Below, piece after piece: positions 36,834-48,525 of a stretch of 64,000 nt of DNA. The number at the start of each line of letters is the position of its first letter. The stretch's first letter is position 1. The DNA comes from Marsupella aquatica (Eukaryota; Marchantiophyta): positions 26,660,001-26,724,000 of the forward strand of contig OZ316894.1 in the NCBI GenBank assembly GCA_973895155.1, written 5' to 3'. Made by a program: the position numbers and the translations under genes. The notes under the pieces were generated by a model. That model ran no database searches. It was given only the letters and a program-made list of their open reading frames with translations, and was not told where the DNA came from.

Positions 36834-37829
36834 ATTCACTGTCCAGATCAAGGAATCTGCAAACTCTGTAGTCTCTCCTGCAACACTCTCTCTTCCACCT
36901 CGGCAAGGGAGGTCCAAGCAACTGTATAATTTGCCTTTGCATTTTGGGGAGGACAGAACTTAGAGGAAGTTCTCCCACTGACCAAGAATATACTGTCTGC
37001 AAATGAGAGCACCTGAGAGAAGAGATGTCCAAGCTTGATTCCATGCCAGGGCTATAGTACTTTCATGTGATGTGGAGCTTGCTTGAATCCCCACTTCCTA
37101 CCGTTCCGCACCAACTGTATGGAAGAGGTGATGCAATCACAATTGAGCCCATCAAAACAATGTGAATGGCTTAATCAACATCGAGTATGAGGTGTCGGAA
37201 AGGTAATTTTCAACCTCTGATCCGCATAATTGGTGAATCTCAGAAAAATAATAAAATTCACCTTCCAATGAGGGTCCTATTGCTGTTGATAGAGTGTGGA
37301 AGCGGGAAGCCAAGGCACCCACCTGGGCACCCAGGTCTCATAGCAGCCCTGGCGACAACAACAAAACTCAGAAAATGCAATGTCCACAATGTTCAACGCA
37401 ACCAAATGTTTGACTTTGCAACTGCCAAGCAGACTGAGGTGGGGACTTTGAACTTGTCTGGGTATATTGGATCTCACATTGGATACACAAAAAGAACCAG
37501 AAAAACAACAGTGTTTGCGCTCATGTGTACTATTAGCCTCCCCATATTTAATGAGTTAAGGCTGTGCTTTGAGACACCCTTCTAAATCAAAATGTTGGAT
37601 CACAAATATCCAAAAGCAATGCAAATTGGAAATAAATTTGGAACAGTCCTTAGGGTGGCTTTATAAGACTATGGGGGCAGTTTCCATTTTTTTGGTCTCC
37701 AAAAGTTAACCAAAAAGGCCACATTTTATTCATTATTGCGATCCGAATTAACACACTCTTCTACTAGTGCCCCGTCACGCTTTGTTTCTCCTGCAGTACC
37801 GGATACCCAACTGTCAGCCTACAAACCCC

Positions 37830-38150
37830 CACTTCAAGAGGAATTTGGTAGGTGGACCCCTTAGCATTTGAACCCACTGCCATTTCCCAATCGGATTTGC
37901 AGTCTATCGGGTTTGGGTTCAATTCCCAAACGAGGAATTGACACGAGTTTTTTGATAAAGGGGATTTTTAGTTGTTTGACTTTCTCCAGTCAGCTGCAGC
38001 AGGCCCCAGTGACTGTTCACCACCTAAATGCAGGTCCTTCCAAAGGGATTCGGCAGTGAGGCAACTGCTAACCAGACCCAGTTTCCCGGTTAGCGCCAGC
38101 CAAAAAATACTCAGGTTATTACCGCCCTTCCTTACACAGACCTGCACGTA
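37830..38150 (+). mobile_element. Possible tRNA-derived SINE fragment
   Basis: At about 37908-37925 there is a perfect tRNA-type B box, GGTTCAATTCC, inside a five-pair T-arm hairpin (TTGGG/CCCAA). No matching acceptor stem or clear A box is seen, so it is not an intact tRNA gene. A SINE head is one explanation. Confidence 0.25.
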
Positions 38151-38539
38151 GCCACTTGTCCTACCCTAGTTTCAGAAACAAAGAATAATGCGGCATAACG
38201 GACCCCCAACTACAGTAAATTCCTCCGCCGCGGGCTGCCAGTTGGGGTAGTAGTCGTAGGACTAGGTACGGCATGCAAATGTGCATGCCCTCATGCACCT
38301 TGCATGCATGCAACGCCCGGTGTGGGGGGGCCGGAAGGGCTAGGAGTACGAGTAGGGCCGCCACTCGCCAGCAAGTCGGGTCTCATGGCATCATAGTGGC
38401 CAATTGAGGATAACACTTTTGAAGGTTCCTCATCCTTTGGGGTTTCGTCGTGGTAACACACGGCCACCGGCGCCTTTTCAGTGTGTGGTCTCCGTGGCCC
38501 CGCCGGATCCCCCGTCGTTGATTTCTGATCTAACTTGCG

Positions 38540-39660
38540 AAAGTAGGAGTTCGCGATGAGTAGAACATGAGGACTAATCGACAAGCACAGTGCGGGTCGA
38601 AACGAAAACTGGCTATAAAGTTCCGGTCATTCGCCCGCAACAGCCACCATCAGCACCAGATTGCGGCAAAAGCAGTCAGTAAAGTTTCCCAAATTTGCGG
38701 TGCTTTAGATTTGGGTTGTGATCATCTCTAGCTCCACAAGACAAGCACAATAAGAGCGTGAATTTTGTTGTAAGGCTCCTGTACTATTAGCCCAGCTACA
38801 GTAGTCAGTTACTTTCCTCAACTTACTTTGCTTTACTTCGCCTGGTTTGCTTTCTGAATTCCAATCATAAATGATCAGCTCATATGATTTCGGCCAATCG
38901 ACAAGCGCAAGAGTGGACGCCTCGTTATAACGGTCTATTACTACCAGCCATCAGCACCAGAAGTACGTAATCAGTTAGGTAGTTAACATTTGCGCTGGTT
39001 TGGGTTTCCAAATTCTGACTGATCATCAATGTCTAGCTCCGTTTGATTGAGGCTAATCGAGAAGTGCAAGAGGTGCCATCTTGTTATATGGCTCCAGTCG
39101 CTGAACTACTAGCTGCCATCAGCGAGAGAAGTTAGTGTTCTAAATTTAAGTTGTGCCTTGCTTTTCTGAATTCTGATCATCAACTTGTATCTCCGTATGA
39201 TTGAGGCCTAGCTTGCCCCGTTTGGTCTTTGCGATGAGGACGATGAACAGTATCGAGAAGCGCCGCATACATCAATGGAAACCTCGTGATAAAGCTTTGG
39301 TCGCTCAACGTACCACAACAGCGATCATTCGAAACAGAAGTCGGCAGCAGCACCTGAACTTCGCTTTGCTTTGTTTTGGTTTCTGAATCCTGATGATCAG
39401 TTTTGGGCTTCAGAAGATTGTTTCGCTGTGCTTGGTTTTGGTTTCTGAGTTCTGATGATCAGGTTTAGGTTCATAAGATTGTTTCGATTGCTTTGGTTTG
39501 CGAATATTAATCTCGTTGTAAAGCTTCTGTCAATCAACTACTACCAGCCATCGAGACTAATCGGCAAGTACGGTAATAGGAGTAGATTGTTACAAAGCTC
39601 AGTCACTCGTCCACCACCAGCCATCAGCGACAGAAGTCAGTTAGTATTCTAAATATTGCT
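38540..39660. repeat. Degenerate tandem array, ~160-bp unit, about six to seven copies
   Basis: A core like AATCGACAAGCGCAAGAG recurs near 38575, 38736, 38893, 39053, 39250 and 39556, mostly about 160 bp apart. Each is followed in order by a TTATAAAGCT-like phrase, CAGCCATCAGC-(A)CCAGAAGT, a TTTGCTTTG phrase and TCTGAATTCTGATGATCA. Within it a 62-bp block (TTTTGGTTTCTGA...) is duplicated at 39374 and 39436. Copies are strongly diverged. No coding frame runs through the array. Confidence 0.7.
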
Positions 39661-42139
39661 TTGCTGTCTGATTATGGATCTCTACCTCTATACCACTAGG
39701 GCTAACACTGTCCTGATATATATGTTTTACAATCTTTCAACTAGGAGTCAATAGGGATCGTCTGGTATTTGGATATCTGAGCCTCCGCATTGTTTCCAAT
39801 TCAGGTGTTCTTGCATGGAGCAGATCTATGTAGGAGGCGTTCCTTGAGGAGAGCGCTCGTTCTGTTGCGATTGCGGATTACTGCCGCCTTTGTATTTCTG
39901 GACATCATCAAGTTGGGGAGGATTTATGCTGTTGGATGAATTGAAGAACGACGAATCGAAGCATATAGCCCGAGGGGGACCTGGGAGTCGTTTTCATCAG
40001 ATAAATGTAGAGGCTATCGATCATGATTCGTCAGGCTGCTCCATGCTCTGTGTCTCGCACCAATGCCATTGAGTAGTCTGTCGAATCATTACCGAAATCA
40101 ACTACAAATTGGACGTCGTGTGTTGCATGTATGGAGCGGTGTTTATTCTTCCATCTTCGACCAGCGTTGGCTACCAACCCCGCCTACTAAGTCACCACTC
40201 TCTTTCTTGTTGAGATGTTCACTTCGACTCGAGGGGGCTCCGGGCGGGGCTCCGGGTTGTGGTGATGGGGAGTGCCTGTTCCCATGTCCTTGTTTCAAAC
40301 TCCGGCCCAGCACCTTACTATCGTGGCCCTCGTCATTTTGAGTGCAGGCATTCTGGCTTGCCTCTTCAGTCCACTACTGTAGTTCACCAGGCGCTACTGT
40401 TATGCTCTTAACGCGTTGAGGAGTAGGGTAAATCATTGGTCATACTGTCGCTTCCCTCGCGAATCCGTTTACACCTGTGTTCATTTCTTTAACGAGGGAT
40501 CTGGAAGTATTTCTGGGTGTCCTACGCTGCACGTTGCTGACTGTTTGGAAATTGTGGATCAGTGATGGATATGAGTTATGGTTGCTATGGTTGATTTTAG
40601 ATGACTGTACGTTGTGCTTGACTAGTTTTGTGGTGCAGTACAGTAGCATGATGTGAATTAGTCGCTCACGATTCAATCATATCCTCGTCATCCAGTCGGT
40701 GGCCCTGTTTTTCTGACGGCACGAATTGATTTGAGCGCGCGCAATCCCATCTCGTAAGCGCGTACTTTACTATTCATGCACTAACAACGGGACTTTACGG
40801 ATTCTCTTGCTCCAAATCTTCGCTGTGAGCGACCTTGACGTCGAATAGCATCGGGGTTACTTTGTAACAACAATTGAAGATAATGTTTCGCCGGTAAATT
40901 GTCGTGGAGCAGGCACATTGTTCCGCTAGTAATCTCCAACTGAAGAAAATTAATATTGTTAAGTCTAGAAAAACTATTTGAACTTGTCTGCGTTCTTGCT
41001 CTCAAAACGAGTAGGTGTCAGTTTCACTAAGTTTAGGTAGAGGAAAGATATTTGTATTTAATCCCCACATATGCGAAGTAATCGAAAATTTGTGGTTGAA
41101 TTAGCTTAAGCTAGTTCCTTTCAATGAGAACTGTTTGCATTGGCGTGTATACTTTTTTTACTTTGAACAGTAATATTTTGCAAAAAGTTCAGAGACTTAT
41201 GTCAGCTAGCAGTCTACGGGGCAATTTTTTGTTACTGATGAAAAAACGGTGAAAGAGAATCTACTGCCACGTGGTAGTAGTCGCGGTCTCATGTACTGTC
41301 TGTCATGAGGAAGTCTGAACCACTTCAGATCTGTGTTGACTGTCGATGGCTTTCTACGAATTGCGAAAGAAATTAGGTACTGTGGGCCGAAGAGTGGCAA
41401 GCCATGTTAGACACATATGGTGACTATCAATCGGAAGTTTGAATCGATTCCTCGACATTACAACATGCTGCACTTAGGCAGTCTGCAACGAAGAGTTTGA
41501 GCCATGTCGACATATGATGAGTATCAATCGCGATTGTGATGGAACTTAACAAGTGTATATCGATTCCTCGACATTACAAAATGCTACCATCTCCTATAGC
41601 CTTTTCCCCTCTTTTCCTCCCTTTCATTGGGTTGCTTTCGGATCATGTCTCCAGGTTTGGCGTTTTTTTTTGGCGTTTTTTTCCCTTGGGTACTATAATA
41701 TATATATATATATATATAGCTCAGCATTCAGAACTCCCCCGCGCATGAAATCTGTGGGAGCGGAACAATCTGTCTCAACATGAAGTAACATCTCCAAAAT
41801 TTCTGAAACAAAGTACTAGGTCTGACCTAGCTAAGTTACTTTTTCGAGGAAACTGAATTACTCTCAGTAACGGTCCGAAAATTTAGGGTACTACCTTAAA
41901 TTGGGAAGTCGGAAAGATTTATGTGCCGGCCCTTTACCGGACAGGTTTATCCCATGACCTGTGTCCACCTTTGGGGCAATTCTCCCAAGTCCGAACTCAT
42001 GCATGACTGGTAAATTACTTGGGCCGCTTACAGGAGTCCAGACGGTTCGTTCAGGAGCTGTTTGCCAAAGCGATTATACTTTGCGTGATGATTGATCCCG
42101 GAAAGTGAAGGCTCTGGAGGAACAACAGACGTTCCTTCC
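39661..42139. other. Intergenic stretch without a supported gene
   Basis: Moderate GC, many short frames, no domain. A (TA)n microsatellite lies at 41695-41718. Confidence 0.5.
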
Positions 42140-42148
42140 TATATATAG
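42140..42148 (+). promoter_or_regulatory. TATA-box candidate
   Basis: TATATATAG, preceded by C-rich sequence, lies 45 bp before the ATG of the small open frame at 42193. This spacing would put transcription start near 42170. Confidence 0.35.
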
Positions 42149-42192
42149 TCTATCCGTCTGTCAGCAGGGAAAAGAAAAAGTTTGACTTGGAA

Positions 42193-42456
42193 ATGAAGGG
42201 GCGGGTCGCGAGGAGTCTGTTTCTTATTTTGGTGTTTTCCTTGCATTTTCTGTTGGCAAGCAGGCGCGTCGTGTTTCCTTCGCTCTGTTATCGTTCTGCC
42301 TTGCTCGCCATTCTCTGCCGCGAGGTCTCTTCATCGCTTGCCTTTCCAAATTGCACGAAGACTCCCCCTTCTGGATTTGCTGTTGCGTGTTCTTGGTCTT
42401 TATGCCCGTCACACTCCATCGCGAAGCTGCATGGCTGCAGATACGTTCCTTTTTAG
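42193..42456 (+). CDS. Candidate small secreted cysteine-rich peptide
   Basis: An 87-codon frame begins MKGRVARSLFLILVFSLHFL, with a positive start, a hydrophobic core and a small-residue LLAS end, as in a signal peptide cut near residue 23. The rest is basic and has six cysteines. A TATA box sits at the right distance upstream. It matches no peptide family I recognise, has no visible intron, and may be a chance frame. Confidence 0.25.
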   Translation: MKGRVARSLFLILVFSLHFLLASRRVVFPSLCYRSALLAILCREVSSSLAFPNCTKTPPSGFAVACSWSLCPSHSIAKLHGCRYVPF

Positions 42457-45400
42457 GCTTGACTTTCCCCTTCTAAGCATGACGACGCTTAATCACGAAG
42501 ACCTTTGGTAATTGAAAAGTGCCCACGCCAGAGTCAGAACGTGAGCATTGGGAAACTCCAAGACGAAGCAAGAGCTCGTTCGGTGAGACAATTGAAGTTA
42601 TCATAAGGCCAGAATCTTTACGATTCTTTGAGATTGCTGATCCATGACCTAAAATTGTCACATCCGATCAGTTTCATTGCAAATTGATGTTGCGTGAAGA
42701 CCCTAAACCAGCACTATTCTCAAACTTCTCTACTACTAAGGTCAATCGTAGCACAGACCTTTAGGAATCACGGACATAATCTCCACCGACCAACGAGAAT
42801 TGGAGATTGTGAGAGAAGCGATTGTCCGAATAAGCAACGATGTCGGGATTGTAGTTGCCTTTGGCAGTCGCCTGCACGGTTATGAACGATTCTTCTTATG
42901 AACTCTGGAAGAATATGTTTCGAATCAGGAATGTGAGGGAGCTAATTTACTTGCCGGAGGTTACCCGGGATACTTTGTACCTATCACTCTATTTAATTTT
43001 ATCATGCCAGTAGCCCACACTGCTGAAGTGAGGCCTGGTGAGGAATCGAGGTGTTCCTTAGTTGAGATTACGCAGAGTCTTCGACTGAAAAGAATTGCCC
43101 GGGACGTTCGAAAGTTATACCAAGCAATTCCATCTTTAGATGGTCACTTAAAAGAAAAAGTCCCCTTTAGTTAGTTGATACGGTTCGATATACGGTTTTA
43201 ATCAGACATAGAAAGAACCTCTTGGTTCATATTAATCAAATCCTGAAGATCATGATCTCGTGGGGCAATTCTGGAAGGGAGGTGGGGAGCAAGAGCTAGC
43301 ATGATCTACCTTCCACTTTTAGGTCCAGGAACTTTGATTCGGACCGTAGGTGAAAACTTGAAAGCAATCCAAATCCATGATGACCACGCTGTCCGAATAT
43401 ATACTTAGTCACCTGAATAGGGTATTCCAGCATAAAGCTATGGATTCAAATTTAACTCCCCACTTTGCTGTGTCATAATAACTCAGGCCGGTAGCAACTA
43501 GCAAAAATTCGATGAGAAAGTTTACTGATGAGCACATCACCGTTGTAAAACTACCAATTGGCTTGGCGGATTTCATATTGCCACTGTATTAACATATGGA
43601 GAACCAACTCTCACGCAAGCATGAAGGTGGCATAAATTATAATTACAATGAACTCTGATTTGAAAGAATATCTTGACCTTTCAACTTCTCCAGAAGTATT
43701 TTATTCATTACATCCTGCCAATTTCATCACCTGTCCGACCAAGAAATTTTGCGGCTGGATAGAAACTTTTCTTCCTTCTATCATGGTGGCAAGTTTCTAT
43801 CAACAAAGATACTCCAACAGATGCTACGATATAATGGCCATTTGTTAGTGTCGTTCATGAATCTCAATCCTCTTCCACACTGGCGAGTGCATTATGAGAA
43901 ACTGAGTTTCATGAAAGACATTAACAAATGACTCTTATGTTGTAACATTTGTTGTAGCATATTTTGACGCTCTACTCTTGGGAGGGTTGCCCTAGTCTAA
44001 TTATTAACCCTGTAAATAATCGCACATCAAAATGTGATAATATACACTAATTTAAATGTGATAATATACAGTGATTTAAAAAAAATTACAACTTTATGGT
44101 AGCGACCGATGGCGTACATCATATATGTCATATTTTGATGTGCAGCTACCGGACTCAATTATTAACTCCTCAGCCAGTACAACTTCTGGTACATGTTTAC
44201 GAAAGTAGTAAGAATCTATCAACCCTTCTTTCTTCGACATCATGTCTCCATGATGACACTTTTGGTCCTACTACTTCAGTGTGTGCCACAAAAGTCATTG
44301 TACAGTAGTCCTTACAAATGACAAATGTCAACACTTTTGGTTTCCACAAACTTAATATCCCATGGCTTAATTGATTGTGAGAAGAAGAATCTTAGATGAT
44401 TTTGAGCAAGGTTGGGTATGCCTGGCTATTTGAGAACCACTCAAAAGCGGGGTAAAGTTAAACTAATATGAGTTGGGGGACAAGGTAACACTGAAATTAG
44501 TTATGGAGGCATATATTTAATAAGAATTACATTTTAGGTGGAATCTTAGGGGCATTCAGTAAAAACTTGAAATGATCTGGAAAAGAAAGTTGCTTTACTG
44601 TCATTTTCAAATTTTGGATTTTGCTACTTTTGCTGGAGTATAGTATAGGATTCAGCTTTTCCAAAGTGGTTTATCTTGAATCTTATATTCAAAAAAAAGT
44701 GTTTATGCATGATTTTGGGAAAGTTAAATATGCACTGGTTTGAAGGTACCAAAAGTATAAATTTCCATTTCTAAAATGGGATTTTAATGATCAAGTCAAT
44801 ATGTCTGTAGCGGAGTTCATTGATTGTAGTCAAATCTTGAATTATTCTCATTTTGTTTTCTGTTCTATTGTATTCTTCTTCTTCATTCTTTTTTCTCAAG
44901 TAAAGCTTGAATTCTTTTTGCTGTTTTCCAATTTTTGATGCTAAGATGTGGAAATACCTAAATTTTTTAAGTGAGGACGACCAATAGTTTGGATCCCATC
45001 TTATGAAGAGAGCTACATTTTAGATACCAAAGGTACGTGTTGGTTACACAATTCTATCAATAATAGTGCACTATAGAGGTGGTGGAGTTCATAAGGAATT
45101 TTGACTCAATGTTACAATGTTCTAGGGTAGTAGGGAAGGTGTAAGAAATTGTCAGCTCAGACCAAACAACAAATGCGGATAAACTCCTGAAGTATCCATA
45201 GCGTATAATAGTATATGTGAAAAATAAGGGAGATAATGTTCTCCCTCTAACCTATACTTCCAAAGGGGACTGAGATGTGTGGGCCTAAATATTAAGTGAA
45301 TCTTAATTATCCTAATCTAACCAAGGGTCAACAAACCTAGAAAGGCCAAACTATGTACTAAAGTTAAGAACTTTAGTCAATTCTTAACATAGGAGTACCA

Positions 45401-45695
45401 ATTGTACTGTTGGTATGTGCCTTCTTTCTTTATTTCTTCTTCTTGAAAGGAAATGAGGAAGAATACTTAATAGACTCTTCCCACCCCAATAGTGACATAC
45501 ATTCATTGTAGGGTTCAACCCATTTCAAGTTGAGCCCCCGCACATCCAACAGGTACCCACACCAGGAGAGAACAAGGGTTAAATCAAGGTCACAAAGTGG
45601 GCAACCAAAGGCCGAGGAGATAATCAGAACTCACATCCACTACCCACAAAACCTATCCCACCCACACACATATATCTTTCACACCCGTGTGTGTG
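42457..45695. other. AT-rich intergenic stretch without a supported gene
   Basis: Contains the small inverted and tandem repeat at 44022-44143. Short open frames show no domains. Confidence 0.5.
44022..44143. repeat. Small inverted repeat enclosing a 24-bp tandem duplication
   Basis: GCACATCAAAATGTGA at 44022-44037 pairs with 44128-44143 (15 of 16). Inside, a 24-bp unit AAATGTGATAATATACACTA... occurs at 44030 and 44054. It may be a tiny fold-back element, though no target duplication is visible. Confidence 0.55.
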
Positions 45696-45990
45696 CTCGG
45701 GGGTTTCACTTCCACAAAAATAGCATATCACGTGCGACGAAAGATAGGGTCATTTTATTGGTTCTAAGGGAAGACTTAAAAAATTTTGCAGAAGAACAAT
45801 AAGGTCTTTTAAATTCAATTTTGATACTTATAAGAACATTAGGGTATTTTTAATCCAATTTTTGGAATATTCCAAGAATACTCCAACTTTATAGAGATTA
45901 AAAAATAATATTTTTTCTTGCATTTTAGGGGGTCCGAGACTAAAAACGTCGCAGGTGATGAGGAGGTCCACATATAGTGAGACCCCCGAG
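45696..45990 (-). mobile_element. Non-autonomous DNA transposon (MITE), intact copy with 8-bp target duplication
   Basis: 295 bp, in the opposite orientation to the copy at 36536 and clearly homologous along its whole length. Both ends start CTCGGGGGTYTCACT when read inward. It is flanked by TGTGTGTG at 45688-45695 and 45991-45998. The duplication is low complexity, but the same borders are set independently by the copy at 36536. Confidence 0.85.
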
Positions 45991-46002
45991 TGTGTGTGGA
46001 AG

Positions 46003-46080
46003 GGGCCTGATTGAACCTAGGACCTCTCAGTTCCAGGCTAATCCCCAGCCAACTGACTAAGCCAGTTGGATGATGTGTCC
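46003..46080 (-). mobile_element. tRNA-like SINE head
   Basis: The minus strand reads GGCTTAGTCAGTTGGCTGGG, like a D-arm/A box, then about 30 nt later GGTCCTAGGTTCAATC, like a T-arm/B box. The anticodon arm is not well formed, so an intact tRNA gene is unlikely. It starts a few bases beyond the target duplication of the neighbouring MITE. Confidence 0.4.
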
Positions 46081-46129
46081 TTCTCAATCCACATCCCAGA
46101 TGGGCAGGCCTACACAAATTAAAGATGAC

Positions 46130-46420
46130 TCCATTAAACTCATAGCGCATTTCCTCTTTGTGCCCATATGTGGTCAATATTGTCATTTCCTCTTTGTACC
46201 CATAGGTGGTCAATATTGTCATTCATCAAACAGCTATGTGAGACTAGCTTCTGAATAAATTTCATATGTAGCTTTCAAACACTCTATCTACCGATGTCTC
46301 CATCAAACCTCATAGGGCATTTCCTCTTTGTGCCCCTAAGTGGTTAATAATAACTCCTCAAACGGAGTTGTAAGTCATATCAATGAATTTCATGTGCAGG
46401 TTTCAGAAACTCTATCCAAG
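46130..46420. repeat. Nested tandem duplications
   Basis: A 36-bp unit starting CATTTCCTCTTTGT occurs at 46148 and 46184. A larger diverged duplication repeats CATTTCCTCTTTGTGCCC, the TCAAAC phrase and AATTTCATRTG-AG-TTTC-A-ACTCTATC from about 46145 and again from about 46317. Confidence 0.75.
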
Positions 46421-48340
46421 ACATCAGTGCTCTGTTGAGCCTTGAATTGGTATATATATATTTATTTATATATAATGATAATGGAGTGAATTTCTCCTAA
46501 CCTCTGTCATCCTCCAGAATTATGTTGTGCATGCTAGAAGAAAATACCTGTTTTGGACACCCAACCATATGTGACTATGACTCCAAGCCTTTAAAGGTGT
46601 TGTGTTAGTGATGAGAAAAGTGACTAAAATTTTGCCTTGTCATATAAAGTCATATTTTTAATACTCCAAGGATACTTTTTGTGTTTAGGCTTGGGTTTAA
46701 ATTTTTTGTTTTTGTTGGGGAACCCGCACTTACCAACATTTTAGGGTTTATTCGTGTGATTTATGTCACACACATGCATGTTTACCCGATTTGCCTATAG
46801 GTTACATGACATACTCTCATGTCAAAGTTCAATGGAGTTTAGGATGCCGGATTATCATTGGTTCATCGAGGGCATGAGTTGAAACATAACCCAACCCCAA
46901 GAGATACGGTCAAAGTAGGGTTAATTCACGAGACTTTGGATGTTTTGTATGTTTCATGACATTTCCTGACAGCAATGTGGAATGAGGGAACTGACAGTTA
47001 CTGTCGCATGCAAGGCTTCCATTTAAATATTTAAAGTTGGAAGGGATTTGTGGCACTACATTATTAGCATTTGTGTTAAGGGTGTCAATGTCCAATTGTT
47101 TTAATGAATTGAGGTGCTCTCGACATCTCCAATGTTGCAAAATCTACACAAAGGGCCTGGCCACAAGGACTCTCTCATTAGTGTCTTGAAGGTTTCAAAA
47201 ATTGCTAAAGGACGCACCACAAGAAGAGTCAATGACTATACAGTACATGTCCTCTTCTACCAGTCAGAGTGAAAATAGTTAAGTTCGGTATCAGTTGGCA
47301 CTTAACTTTTTAGTCTCATCTACAGAGTGACACTAACTAATGGTGTTTACCTAAACAACAATATTCAGCTCGCAGGGCAATCCTGAGACTCATTGTGAGC
47401 CTTCCCGTACAATGCTGCCTGATTCTCATCCACTGCCCCTCCCACAAAAAAAAACTGTCACTAGAAATGAATGATCCGCACTTGTGGAGGTGGGGGCGGG
47501 GGGGGGGGAATGTGTGTAAAAAGAATTTCAGCCACCAGGGCTCAACCCCACGACCGGTCGGCCCCCATTTGAGTGCTCTACCACACCAGCATGTGGTTCA
47601 TGCTGAAATCTGCCCACAGATAATACTTAACCTAAATTTTGGAGGCTTACATGGGCAGCGGGCAGTGCCTCCAAAATTGCACGTGCTGATCCTCATTAAT
47701 TAACCTTGGGATTGCCTTTCTTCATTAATAACAACTATAAGGTTTCAACAAAGCCTGACACATCAGCCTCAAGGGACCCTAAGCCACATTATCTTTAGTT
47801 TGACAACATTATTTAAAAGCTGACTTTGGGTGTGAACTCACCCTAAGGGCATTACAAAGCTTCACAACTAGGTTACTCTTCATGATTATGTTATCAGGTT
47901 GCAGGATTCATTAACCTGTTTACAAAAATCCTTCCATCAAACACTCTATAACCTAAAACCTACACATTGGACTAAGACTACTGCCTCTAGCCCCCTGGCC
48001 CCTCAGACAACCCACTTCATAGCTAGCCCACTTCATAGTTAGCCCGGGGCCATGGCCTACCTTACATAATCTAGCTAATATTTTGTGATGTAAATACATA
48101 GCACACGCTGCCAAAGAACAAAAGAGTCAACCCAGGAAACATGATGTGAGAGGGCAGATGCCCATGAAAGGGAGAAAACAAGCGAAATCCACAATCTGAC
48201 CCCAACAAAAGGGAGAAAAACAAGTGAAAAATACAATGTGGAGCCTACTGTCTAGGGCCAACGTGACTCGGGTGGCGACAAGCTTAGGGTGAGGGGGAGA
48301 ACCGTAGGAGCTCGGGCATGCAGGCTAGTCTCTGGTGAAT
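46421..48340. other. Intergenic stretch without a supported gene
   Basis: AT-rich; includes the tRNA-like segment near 47525 and, at the right end, the promoter region of the OTU gene. No coding domain seen. Confidence 0.5.
47525..47600 (-). mobile_element. tRNA-like segment, possible SINE head
   Basis: The minus strand reads GTGGTAGAGCACTCA, a good A-box/D-arm, followed by GGTCGTGGGGTTGAGCCC, a T-arm with the usual TTC changed to TTG. GATTTCAGC and GCTGAAATTC flank it as an inverted repeat. The stems do not make a complete tRNA. Confidence 0.35.
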
Positions 48341-48347
48341 CTCCCCC

Positions 48348-48398
48348 ACCTCTCTCTCTCTCTCTCTGTGTCTCTCTCTCTGTGTCTCTCTCTCTCGG
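48348..48398 (+). promoter_or_regulatory. CT/GT microsatellite in the OTU promoter or leader
   Basis: (TC)n interrupted by TGTG, 130-180 bp before the OTU start codon; similar in kind to the CT tract before TOP1. Confidence 0.5.
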
Positions 48399-48525
48399 TT
48401 GGTGTTTACATTCGCTAGTTTGAAGCGCAGTGAAGGGTTCGGAGTCCGGAGCTTTGTTAGAGAACACGAGGGAAGGGGTTGCGGCGGACTCTGGAAGCCG
48501 TGGGAATTTATGTAGGGGCTGAAGA

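Noticed and set aside
37908-37925. Functional tRNA gene
   Set aside because: Only the T arm is good; no acceptor stem or anticodon arm can be folded around it.
38540-39660. CRISPR-like array
   Set aside because: The repeats are long, strongly diverged and not separated by unique spacers of fixed size; the genome is a plant nuclear one.
39890-40341. Two overlapping plus-strand frames of 60 and 92 codons
   Set aside because: Composition unlike the neighbouring genes, no domain and no repeat or signal feature.
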